Under the pieces are notes generated by a model. The model ran no database searches, was not told the DNA's origin, and saw only the letters and a program-made list of their open reading frames with translations. The translations under genes and the position numbers were made by a program. A stretch of 11,184 bases of DNA, from contig CACZSC010000081.1 of the NCBI GenBank assembly GCA_902783755.1, positions 1 to 11,184 on the forward strand, written 5' to 3'. Source of the DNA: an uncultured Ruminococcus sp. (GTDB taxonomy: Bacteria; Bacillota; Clostridia; Oscillospirales; CAG-272). The stretch's first letter is position 1; every line of letters begins with the position of its first letter. Positions 1 through 6,431 of the stretch are shown piece by piece.

Positions 1-38
1 CCGGTATACAGGCTTATTCTCACATTATCATCGGTCAA

Positions 39-155
39 TTACGGTTCACCTCTCATCTCCGCTTCCCTGATCCATCCGTCAAGAAACCTCATCTGCTCTT
101 CCGTATGGAACCAGTGCTCCCCGCCTTCCATGACAGTGAGCCTCGCGTTGTGCTC
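39..155 (-). pseudogene. C-terminal remainder of the alpha/beta hydrolase beyond the in-frame TAA
   Basis: Continuing in the same frame past TAA 158-156 gives 38 codons ending at TAA 41-39. The translation reads EHNARLTVMEGGEHWFH, then TEEQMRFLDGWIREAEMRGEP. The strand followed by GGEHWFH is where this hydrolase family carries its catalytic His (position 180 if the stop is counted as residue 166), and the final amphipathic helix completes the fold. No start codon with a good ribosome binding site precedes it, so independent translation is unlikely. One base change (for example GAA, AAA or CAA to TAA) would explain the break; no base needs to be inserted or lost. Confidence 0.7.
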
Positions 156-653
156 TTAGGCGAACCGGCGGACGGATGCCGGAGATACAAGGTCATCTCC
201 GCTCCCGTAAAGGATCTCTGTCGGAGCGTTCCAGCTAACAGGGTGTTCCCTGACATAGCGCAGATAATTCCACGAGAGAGTTTCCCCGGATGGAGTCGGT
301 ATGATACCCTTCGATTCCAGCTCCTCTTCGGTCACATCAGCCCATGTCATCATATCGAGGATCAGTCTCTCCATGTCGACGACGGGAGATATGAAATATG
401 CCTTCCTAATGTACCTGTCCGCGCCAGAATTCATGGTGAAAAAGGCACCGATGGAGTTTGCCACAAGGGTTATCCCGGAATACTCCGTCCTGAGTTTTTC
501 TATCGTTTTCCGAATCTCCTGGCCCGTCTCCCAGGGCGTGAACGTCGCATAGTCGAGGCCTATGACCCTGTGATCCGGGAAAAGCGGACGGTAATGCCCG
601 CATTCCTCCGGCGAGCCGCCTTTCCCGTGTATGTACAATACGCATTTCCCCAT
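156..653 (-). CDS. Small alpha/beta hydrolase, truncated by an in-frame stop
   Basis: The 165-residue product begins MGKCVLYIHGKGGSP, where IHGKGG is the strand/oxyanion loop of alpha/beta hydrolases. The nucleophile elbow is A-N-S-I-G (Ser67) instead of the usual G-x-S-x-G, and a GSGDD motif near 151-155 holds the likely acid residue. Reading stops at TAA (158-156, minus strand), directly after RRFA, before the catalytic His. The same frame continues past the stop with typical family C-terminal sequence (separate entry), so this is an interrupted gene of about 204 codons. Start ATG 653 lies 12 bases after the stop of the upstream lipoprotein gene, so the two are probably cotranscribed; the ribosome binding site is weak (GCAGG). 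The substrate is unknown. It could be a decaying gene, a sequencing error or a genuinely shortened protein; the enzyme fold is confident, activity is doubtful. Confidence 0.75.
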   Translation of the reverse strand: MGKCVLYIHGKGGSPEECGHYRPLFPDHRVIGLDYATFTPWETGQEIRKTIEKLRTEYSGITLVANSIGAFFTMNSGADRYIRKAYFISPVVDMERLILDMMTWADVTEEELESKGIIPTPSGETLSWNYLRYVREHPVSWNAPTEILYGSGDDLVSPASVRRFA

Positions 654-665
654 ATAAAAGCCTGC

Positions 666-2198
666 CTAGTTCTTGTTGTACTGCCTGAACTGGTATTCCA
701 TGTCTTCCCGCACTTCCCTGTCCTTCGCGATCAGGTCATCCAGCATTGTCTTCGCACTGTTCTCGCCCGATCTGTAGAATGATGCGAACACGGATTGGTT
801 CTTGCTGATGGAATTGTAGAAGCCCATGGTGAAGATGCTTCCGTTGTCTCCGAGGGACCAGATAAGAGGGAAAGTATTGCCGTGGGTATCATGTATCAGC
901 TGTATCATCTCGGCGTTCGCCGATTCCCTTGCGTAGCGTATCTTCAGAGTGGACTCATAGTATTTAGGTATGACGATCTCCTCGGTCTCCTGTGACATCT
1001 TCTCCAGCACTGCGCTGATGAAGTCCAGGGTGCTGAATGAGACCGTGCTGGGTATGAACCCCATCTCGGTGGTGTCGTTCACAGAGGAAATGTAGTTTGT
1101 CTGGTATTCGTCCAGTTTTGGATAAGGCAGCACGGCGAAGTTCAGGTCTGCGTTGGCGTACACCTCCGATTCCAGGGATCCCAGCCGCTGGCATGTCAGG
1201 AACAGGATCTTTCCCTCCACGAAGCATTCTATGGTATCCTGCATGTCGTTGTGTATGCCCACCGCCGTCTCGTCCGCGTTGAACAGCGACGTAAGCTTCT
1301 CGCACATCATCACGGAACGCTCGTTGTTCACCGTGATCTCGGGATACCCATCCTCGTCCCTTGTTATGTATCCCGGGTCTGAAGTCGAAAGGAACGGGAT
1401 CATGGGTCCCCACCACTGCCACAGCACAAGGCCCCACTTGTCGCGCCTGTCGCGCTTGTGGTTGCCCTGATAATCCTGGTACGTGGGATGTGTCCCGTCC
1501 TCGCCGCCCTTTACTATGGTATACAGGGTATCGAGAGTCCAGTCTCCGTCCCTGACGATCTGGTAGATGGACTCGGGATCGCATCCTATCTCCGCGTAGT
1601 AGTCCTTGTTCATCAGGAGACAGTGGGTGTCTCTTATGATGTCTATGAAGTAGTCGCCGGCAAGCATGTATCTGGTATTCGTGTTGAGTGAAGCCGAACT
1701 CATCATGTCATCATACCAGTACTTCTTTTCAAAGTTGAAATATCGGCCATAGCTGGCGTCCAGCAGGAGGCCTTCGGTGCACAGGTTTATGATGCATATG
1801 TCATTTATTATGAGGTCTATGTCATCAGCGCCTGACTTTATGAGGTTCCTGGTATTCGCGACAGCCTCGTAGAACGGATAATCCGATTCGAGGAACGACA
1901 GCCGTATGTTCAGTTCCGACTCCACCTTCTGGTTCCTTGTCAGGGCGCAGGCCGCAGCCTTGTCTGCCTCCACCTCGTCCGACCCCTGGATGAGATAGTT
2001 CGAGGAAACGAATGCGGAGTTGAACACGTTCGTAGACGTGTGGACCGTGAACGTCTCCCCGTGGTAATCCAGGGTGTCAAGAATATCCACGGGCTCATCA
2101 GTATCCGTGTCCTTCGTATCAGCCGGACCAGGTCCGTTGCATGCGACCATGCCGAAAACAAATACGAGCACAAGTAAAACCGACAGGATCTTTTTCAT
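666..2198 (-). CDS. Extracellular solute-binding lipoprotein (ABC-type, family 1-like)
   Basis: The product has 510 residues. It starts MKKILSVLLVLVFVFGMVAC: a positively charged start, a hydrophobic core and a lipobox ending in Cys20, so it is predicted to be an exported lipoprotein tethered to the outer face of the membrane. An Asp/Thr/Pro-rich linker follows, then a large domain with aromatic-rich stretches (W-x-W-W-G-P near the middle) typical of the long solute-binding proteins found in Clostridia. The ligand is not readable; sugars or oligosaccharides are common in this superfamily, but that is inference. No permease or ATPase gene lies next to it; only the truncated hydrolase follows 12 bases downstream. 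Start ATG 2198 has GGGAG nine bases upstream and a good promoter with a leader of about 28 bases. The lipoprotein call is sure, the transporter role moderately so. Confidence 0.75.
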   Translation of the reverse strand: MKKILSVLLVLVFVFGMVACNGPGPADTKDTDTDEPVDILDTLDYHGETFTVHTSTNVFNSAFVSSNYLIQGSDEVEADKAAACALTRNQKVESELNIRLSFLESDYPFYEAVANTRNLIKSGADDIDLIINDICIINLCTEGLLLDASYGRYFNFEKKYWYDDMMSSASLNTNTRYMLAGDYFIDIIRDTHCLLMNKDYYAEIGCDPESIYQIVRDGDWTLDTLYTIVKGGEDGTHPTYQDYQGNHKRDRRDKWGLVLWQWWGPMIPFLSTSDPGYITRDEDGYPEITVNNERSVMMCEKLTSLFNADETAVGIHNDMQDTIECFVEGKILFLTCQRLGSLESEVYANADLNFAVLPYPKLDEYQTNYISSVNDTTEMGFIPSTVSFSTLDFISAVLEKMSQETEEIVIPKYYESTLKIRYARESANAEMIQLIHDTHGNTFPLIWSLGDNGSIFTMGFYNSISKNQSVFASFYRSGENSAKTMLDDLIAKDREVREDMEYQFRQYNKN

Positions 2199-2232
2199 CT
2201 TTATTTGCTCCCTTGTCTGTCATTCTGTTCCG

Positions 2233-2261
2233 ATTATACTACAATCGGCGCTTCAGGACAA
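2233..2261 (-). promoter_or_regulatory. Sigma-A type promoter of the solute-binding lipoprotein gene
   Basis: Read on the minus strand: -35 TTGTCC (2261-2256), a 17-base spacer, -10 TATAAT (2238-2233). Transcription would start near 2226, giving a leader of about 28 bases that contains the GGGAG ribosome binding site (2212-2208). It lies back to back with the SRP RNA promoter; the two -35 boxes are 39 bases apart. Confidence 0.75.
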
Positions 2262-2300
2262 CATTTTCCGGCAGCAGGCGCTCCCAAAGAAGGAAAGTTA

Positions 2301-2329
2301 TTGCACAGACCGCGGCGCTATGGTATAAT
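2301..2329 (+). promoter_or_regulatory. Extended -10 promoter of the SRP RNA (and probably the dnaX operon)
   Basis: -35 TTGCAC (2301-2306), a 17-base spacer, -10 TATAAT (2324-2329) preceded by TGG, i.e. the extended -10 form TGnTATAAT. Expected start of RNA is about 2336, right where the terminal helix of the SRP RNA begins. The same design (TTGCA-Y, 17 bases, TGG TATAAT) recurs before the tRNA-Val gene. Confidence 0.8.
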
Positions 2330-2335
2330 TGGTAA

Positions 2336-2647
2336 GGTAGATAACTCGTGAATCAAGGCCATACCAGCCGGGGGAGCAGCGGGTCCCTGTACTCGAAGTC
2401 CGCTACAGCGAGGGTGGATTCCCGATCGAGGGCCGAATTTGCGTAGTCTGAACCATATGGAATGTGATGACGGACGGGTCTTGCGCGATTGGCGGCTGTG
2501 AACCATGTCAGGTGGGGAACCAAGCAGCATTAAGCAGTTTAGTCGATGCGCCGCAGGGTAGCCTGTCCCGAGCAGGAAACCATGGTGTCGTGCGTGGATG
2601 CGGTTCGAATTTCGGGTGTATGGTCTTGATTCGCGAGCTATTTTTTT
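2336..2647 (+). ncRNA. ffs: Signal recognition particle RNA, large Gram-positive type
   Basis: This is the RNA scaffold of the signal recognition particle, which binds Ffh and targets nascent membrane and exported proteins. The Ffh-binding apical hairpin is clear: GTCAGG (2507-2512), a GGAA tetraloop (2516-2519) closed by GG/CC, then AAGCAGCATTAAG. Stretches around GGGTCCCTGTACTCGAAGTC (2389-2408), the GGGTCTTGCGCGA stretch (2477-2489) and CGCCGCAGGGTAGCCTG (2551-2567) match blocks I recall from the Bacillus subtilis scRNA, including its Alu-type domain. The two ends pair: 2341-2364 with 2618-2641, 24 positions with one A-C mismatch and two G-U pairs. A run of T (2641-2647) follows, so the closing helix may itself act in termination. 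Exact ends are inferred from the promoter and this helix. It lies directly before dnaX, the usual Bacillota position. Confidence 0.93.
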
Positions 2648-2668
2648 AGAGTCTTACGGGAGGGATAT

Positions 2669-4303
2669 ATGCATCAGGCTTTATACAGGAAATACAGGCC
2701 CCGCACATTCGAAGACGTGTGCGGCCAGGATCATATCACGTCTGTCCTAAAGTGGGAGTCCGAGAACGGCAAGTTCTCCCACGCGTATCTCTTCTGCGGC
2801 CCCCGGGGCACAGGCAAGACCACCTGCGCCAAGATCCTCGCCAAGGCCATAAACTGTGAAGATCCGAAGAACGGGGATCCCTGCGGAAAATGCCCTTCAT
2901 GCATAGCCATAGACGAAGGACGGACCACCGACGTAATCGAGATGGACGCTGCGTCCAACAACGGCGTCGAATACATCCGTGAGATCCGGGATGAAGTCAA
3001 CTATACCCCCGCCCACCTGAAAAAGAAAGTGTATATAATCGACGAGGTGCACATGCTATCCACCAGCGCCTTCAACGCGCTGCTGAAGACTCTCGAGGAG
3101 CCACCGGAACATGTGGTGTTCATCCTCGCGACGACGGAGCTGCACAAGCTTCTCGCCACCATAATATCCCGTTGCCAGAGATTCGACTTCAGAAGGATCA
3201 AGACAGACGTCATAGCAGACAGGCTGATGTCCATAGCGGGATCCGAAGGACTGGAACTGGAACGCGAAGCCGCCGTGTCCATTGCGAAACAGGCGCAGGG
3301 CGGAATGAGAGACGCCATATCCACGTTCGAACTGTGCTCCGCCGGCGGTGTGAAAGTAACGAAGGAACTTGTCATCAGGACCCTGGGGCTGGCCGGCATC
3401 GAGCAGCTTTACAAGACAGCTTACAGCGTGTCGAGGAACGATCCGACGGGGATCTTCAGGATGATCCACAACATAGAGTCCTCCTCAAAGGACATAGCTG
3501 TATACTGGTCGGAACTCTGCGGCTTCTGGCGTGACATGATGGTATTCAAATACCTGCCCGAAAGCGAGAGGAACGACTATCTCGACCTTACCGAGCCTGA
3601 AATGAGGCTCCTAGCTGACGCTTCGAGAAGATTCACTCCTGAGGTCCTGACATATCACATGGGACTGATGGACGAAGCGCTGCGGGAGATGGCAAGACTG
3701 CCCGCGACCAAAAGGATAACAGCCGAGACCACTCTCCTGAGGATGGCTGACAGGAACCTCGACACCTCTTCTCCGGCTCTTCTATCAAGGATATCGGAAC
3801 TCGAAGTCAAACTCTCACTCATCTCGGCAGGCAGCACCTCTCCAGCGGCAGACGTCTCCCTGCTCCCGCCTGAAGAGAAAAAAACCGCACCGGCAGTAGA
3901 AACTCCGGATGAAGTTTCCTTGGCTCAGGGACCGGTAAGGGAAACGGCGCCGGCTGATACAGCTGAAACGTCCGAACAGGCAGCTCCGGACAGCACGGAA
4001 AAGAAACCTTCCTTCTCCGGCGGACCTGCCGATATTTCCGAAGCCCTCGAAAGGATCAGCGAATCCCGCAGATCCCTGATCGGGCCTCTGGAACAGTGCC
4101 GTGTATACGTCTCCGATGACAGAAAGCATATCGCCGTGGGGGCAAGCAAATTCACCCTTACGTTGTTGAAACCCGACGTGAATTCGGATATAATCAAATC
4201 GGCCCTAATAGTCACAGGAGTGGCGGATCCGGGAGCTGATCTCGAGTTCAGAGTCGAGGATACTAACCAGTCCCAGCTCGGCATAGACGACCTGCTGGGC
4301 TGA
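2669..4303 (+). CDS. dnaX: DNA polymerase III subunit gamma/tau
   Basis: This is the ATPase of the clamp loader, which opens the beta sliding clamp and (as tau) couples polymerase cores at the replication fork. The 544 residues start MHQALYRKYRPRTFEDVCGQ, the family's N-terminal signature. Visible motifs: Walker A GPRGTGKT (44-51), four zinc-binding Cys (63, 72, 75, 78), Walker B IIDEVH (123-128), sensor 1 near ATTE (154-157) and the SRC arginine-finger motif (167-169). The collar domain follows to about residue 375, then a Pro/Ala/Glu-rich linker (about 395-455) and a C-terminal tau domain. GGGAGGG lies four bases before ATG 2669, and the SRP RNA ends only about 20 bases upstream, leaving no room for a separate promoter. 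An A7 tract at 3878-3884 sits at the linker start, where slippage would yield a gamma-like short form. Confidence 0.97.
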   Translation: MHQALYRKYRPRTFEDVCGQDHITSVLKWESENGKFSHAYLFCGPRGTGKTTCAKILAKAINCEDPKNGDPCGKCPSCIAIDEGRTTDVIEMDAASNNGVEYIREIRDEVNYTPAHLKKKVYIIDEVHMLSTSAFNALLKTLEEPPEHVVFILATTELHKLLATIISRCQRFDFRRIKTDVIADRLMSIAGSEGLELEREAAVSIAKQAQGGMRDAISTFELCSAGGVKVTKELVIRTLGLAGIEQLYKTAYSVSRNDPTGIFRMIHNIESSSKDIAVYWSELCGFWRDMMVFKYLPESERNDYLDLTEPEMRLLADASRRFTPEVLTYHMGLMDEALREMARLPATKRITAETTLLRMADRNLDTSSPALLSRISELEVKLSLISAGSTSPAADVSLLPPEEKKTAPAVETPDEVSLAQGPVRETAPADTAETSEQAAPDSTEKKPSFSGGPADISEALERISESRRSLIGPLEQCRVYVSDDRKHIAVGASKFTLTLLKPDVNSDIIKSALIVTGVADPGADLEFRVEDTNQSQLGIDDLLG

Positions 4304-4337
4304 CAGAAGGAATACATTACATACGAGGTAAATATAG

Positions 4338-4694
4338 ATGAAAGTCAAACTTCCAAAAGGCGTAGGCGGCGGACCGTCAAACATGCAGGGGATGCTCAAG
4401 CAGGCACAGAAGATGCAGGAAGACATGGCGGCGCTCCGCGAAGATCTGGACAGCCGCGAATATGAAGTGAAGGCCGGCGGCGGCGTTGTCACCGTAAAGA
4501 TCAACGGCCAGCTTCAGGTGCAGTCCATCGACATCGCGCCGGACATCGTGGATCCCGACGATATCGAAACCCTGTCCGACATTCTCGTGGCAGCCGTAAA
4601 CGAAGCCATAACGAAAGTCAACGACACGAACAACGAGGAGATGAACAAGATCACCGGCAGCCTCAATCTCGGCGGGCTCCCGGGTATGTTCTGA
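4338..4694 (+). CDS. ebfC: YbaB/EbfC family nucleoid-associated DNA-binding protein
   Basis: This small (118-residue) homodimeric protein of the YbaB/EbfC family binds DNA and is thought to act in nucleoid organisation or recombination; its precise role is still debated. The sequence shows the family layout: a Gly-rich start (GVGGG), a Met/Gln-rich first helix (NMQGMLKQAQKMQEDM), a central strand pair (VVTVKINGQLQVQSIDI), a P-x-x-V-D-P-D-D turn and a second helix ending in MNKITGSLNLGGLPGMF, the usual C-terminal tail. GAGG (4325-4328) lies nine bases before ATG 4338. It lies 34 bases after dnaX and its stop touches the recR start region, so the three genes form the conserved dnaX-ebfC-recR unit. 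Confidence 0.95.
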   Translation: MKVKLPKGVGGGPSNMQGMLKQAQKMQEDMAALREDLDSREYEVKAGGGVVTVKINGQLQVQSIDIAPDIVDPDDIETLSDILVAAVNEAITKVNDTNNEEMNKITGSLNLGGLPGMF

Positions 4695-4701
4695 TTTGAC
4701 C

Positions 4702-5304
4702 ATGAGCGACAATCTCGAACCAATTGAAAGACTGACCGACATGTTCAGGAGACTGGACGGGGTGGGCAGGAAAACGGCTGAAAGATATGCCCACAACATA
4801 ATCAGCCTGCCTGAAGCGGACGCTCTGGAATTCGCGGAAGCCATCATAAAGGCCAAAACGGAAATAAAGAGATGCACCGTCTGCTGCAACATATCCACGG
4901 GAGATGTATGCGACATCTGCGGAAATGACGAAAGGGACCACACCACCGTATGCGTGGTGGAGGACCCCAAGGCCGTCATGGCTATAGAGAAGACCCGACA
5001 GTTCCGGGGCGTGTACCATGTTCTTCACGGTACCATCTCGCCGATGCGGGGTGTCACGCCTGACAAGCTGACAATCAAGGATCTCCTTGCAAGGATAAAC
5101 AACTCTGAGATAAGCGAAGTGATCCTCGCCACGAACCCAACGGTTGAGGGCGAGGCCACCGCAATGTACATCGCAAAGCTCATAGTGCCTCTCGGAGTTA
5201 AGGCCACCAGGATCGCAAACGGCGTTCCCGTGGGAGGAGATCTCGAATATACGGATGAGGTCACCCTGAGGCGCGCTCTCGAAGGCCGTTATTCAATGCT
5301 TTAG
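4702..5304 (+). CDS. recR: Recombination protein RecR
   Basis: RecR acts with RecO and RecF to load RecA on gapped DNA. From ATG 4702 the protein has 200 residues, the family's normal length. It shows the helix-hairpin-helix (LDGVGRKTAERYA, 18-30), a four-Cys zinc module (C58-x2-C61-x8-C70-x2-C73), the Toprim domain (VCVVEDPKAVMAIE, from 83) and a C-terminal Walker-B-like region (RIANGVPVGGDLEYTDEVTL). A TTG two codons upstream (4696) is also in frame and lies one base after the ebfC stop; I prefer the ATG because MSDNLEPIERL matches the usual family start. No strong ribosome binding site is visible for either, so translation is probably coupled to ebfC. It ends TAG at 5304, immediately before the next gene. 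Confidence 0.95.
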   Translation: MSDNLEPIERLTDMFRRLDGVGRKTAERYAHNIISLPEADALEFAEAIIKAKTEIKRCTVCCNISTGDVCDICGNDERDHTTVCVVEDPKAVMAIEKTRQFRGVYHVLHGTISPMRGVTPDKLTIKDLLARINNSEISEVILATNPTVEGEATAMYIAKLIVPLGVKATRIANGVPVGGDLEYTDEVTLRRALEGRYSML

Positions 5305-5892
5305 GTGAGAGGCATGATATTCGGGAAAAGAGAAGCTCCCGTGACCGTGGTACGCTCATCCAGAAGATCCATAGGAGTCGAAGTGAGAAATGGCGCCGTC
5401 ATTGTCAGGGCGCCTTTTCTGACACTGCCCGGCGAGATCGACAGGATCCTTGCAGAGCACTCCAGATGGGTCGAGAAAAAACTGGAGCTGTGTGACGCGA
5501 GAACAAAGGAAGCTGAAGAAGCAGGCCCCCTCACCAGAGATGAGATCCGGAAACTTGCCGACCGGGCCCTGAAAGTCATCCCCGAACGGGTGGCGCACTA
5601 CGCAAAGCTCATGGGCATCGAGTACGGCAACATAACCATAAGGGCCCAGAAGACCAGATGGGGCAGCTGCTCGTCAAAAGGCAATCTCAATTTCAATGTC
5701 CTCCTGATGCTGACGCCCGATGAGGTCATCGACAGCGTCGTCGTACATGAACTAAGCCACAGGAAACACATGGACCACTCAAAAGAATTCTATGAGGAGA
5801 TATACAGAGTATTCCCGGATTATGACAGGTGCAACAAATGGCTCAAGGCCCACGGCCACTCGCTGATGATCCGGTTGAACAACGTCAAGTGA
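5305..5892 (+). CDS. YgjP-type putative metal-dependent hydrolase (M48-like)
   Basis: The 195-residue protein belongs to the widespread YgjP/YgjP-like family of predicted zinc metallopeptidases, whose substrate is unknown. The diagnostic segments are TRWGSCSSKGNLNFN (117-131), HELSH (148-152; H148 and H152 as metal ligands, E149 as catalytic base) and H-x-x-H-S-x-x-F-Y (155-163), where H158 would be the third ligand. The N-terminal half is the beta-rich domain found in this family. Start is uncertain: GTG 5305 directly abuts the recR stop; ATG 5314 lies three codons inside, with GAGAGG too close to serve it well. Either way translation is coupled to recR. It is cotranscribed with the dnaX-recR genes and followed 15 bases later by bcp. 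All predicted metal ligands are present, so it looks active. Confidence 0.88.
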   Translation: MRGMIFGKREAPVTVVRSSRRSIGVEVRNGAVIVRAPFLTLPGEIDRILAEHSRWVEKKLELCDARTKEAEEAGPLTRDEIRKLADRALKVIPERVAHYAKLMGIEYGNITIRAQKTRWGSCSSKGNLNFNVLLMLTPDEVIDSVVVHELSHRKHMDHSKEFYEEIYRVFPDYDRCNKWLKAHGHSLMIRLNNVK

Positions 5893-5907
5893 GAAAGGAA
5901 AACCATC

Positions 5908-6363
5908 ATGCTGAAAATCGGAGACAAAGCGCCAGACTTTACGCTTCAGGACGCAAGCGGAAAACAGTATTCGCCGGCAGATTTCAGGGGAAGGAAAACC
6001 GTCATCTACTTCTATCCGAAGGACAACACTCCCGGATGCACGAGACAGGCCTGCGCATTCGCTGGACTGTACCGCGAATTCGAACGCATCGGCGTGAACG
6101 TGGTCGGAATAAGCCGGGATTCCGCTGAATCACACAGGAAATTCGCAGATAAGTATTCCCTTCCGTTCATCATCCTTTCTGACCCGGACCTCGAAGCCAT
6201 AAAGGCATACGGAGTGTGGCAGGAAAAGAAGAATTACGGCAAGACCATGATGGGAGTCGTGAGAACTACGTTCATACTCGACGAGAACGGGACAGTCACC
6301 CATGTCATGCCCAAAGTCAAGCCCGACACCAATGCGGCGGAGATACTCGAGATGCTGAAATAA
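5908..6363 (+). CDS. bcp: Thioredoxin-dependent peroxiredoxin, Bcp/PrxQ type
   Basis: This cytoplasmic enzyme reduces hydrogen peroxide and organic hydroperoxides, with electrons usually from thioredoxin. The 151 residues match family length. The active site TPGCTRQACAF (41-51) holds the peroxidatic Cys44 and a resolving Cys49 five residues later, the arrangement of atypical 2-Cys PrxQ proteins; the conserved Arg is R119 (VVRTTFILDENG). The start MLKIGDKAPDFTLQD is the standard family beginning. AAAGGA (5894-5899) lies eight bases before ATG 5908. It is the last gene of the operon that starts at dnaX and is followed by a strong hairpin. A peroxide-defence enzyme fits an oxygen-sensitive anaerobe, but that is inference. 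Confidence 0.95.
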   Translation: MLKIGDKAPDFTLQDASGKQYSPADFRGRKTVIYFYPKDNTPGCTRQACAFAGLYREFERIGVNVVGISRDSAESHRKFADKYSLPFIILSDPDLEAIKAYGVWQEKKNYGKTMMGVVRTTFILDENGTVTHVMPKVKPDTNAAEILEMLK

Positions 6364-6381
6364 CGGAACACGGCGACATAA

Positions 6382-6425
6382 AAAGAAGACGGATCCCGCA
6401 ATGAGATTCGTCTTCTTTGTTTTTC
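6382..6425. terminator. Bidirectional intrinsic terminator between bcp and the epimerase gene
   Basis: A perfect 10-base-pair stem AAAGAAGACG (6382-6391) with CGTCTTCTTT (6409-6418), a 17-base loop, then GTTTTTCC on the plus strand. On the minus strand the stem is likewise followed by a short T run. It sits between the stop of bcp (6363) and the stop of the convergent epimerase gene (6432), so it can end both transcripts. Confidence 0.8.
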
Positions 6426-6431
6426 CGTACT

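Noticed and set aside
1..38. Terminator or repeat after the left-hand hydrolase
   Set aside because: No hairpin with a T run is visible in these bases; the left operon may continue or end beyond the edge.
105..782. 225-codon plus-strand open frame
   Set aside because: It is antisense to the hydrolase and the end of the lipoprotein gene, has no recognisable protein motifs and crosses the boundary of two well-supported genes.
964..1584. 206-codon minus-strand open frame within the lipoprotein gene
   Set aside because: It is an out-of-frame reading rich in Arg, Gly and His with no domain; the lipoprotein frame has a signal peptide, promoter and ribosome binding site.
2464..2649. 61-codon plus-strand frame
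   Set aside because: It lies inside the SRP RNA and covers its conserved apical hairpin; the sequence is explained by RNA structure.
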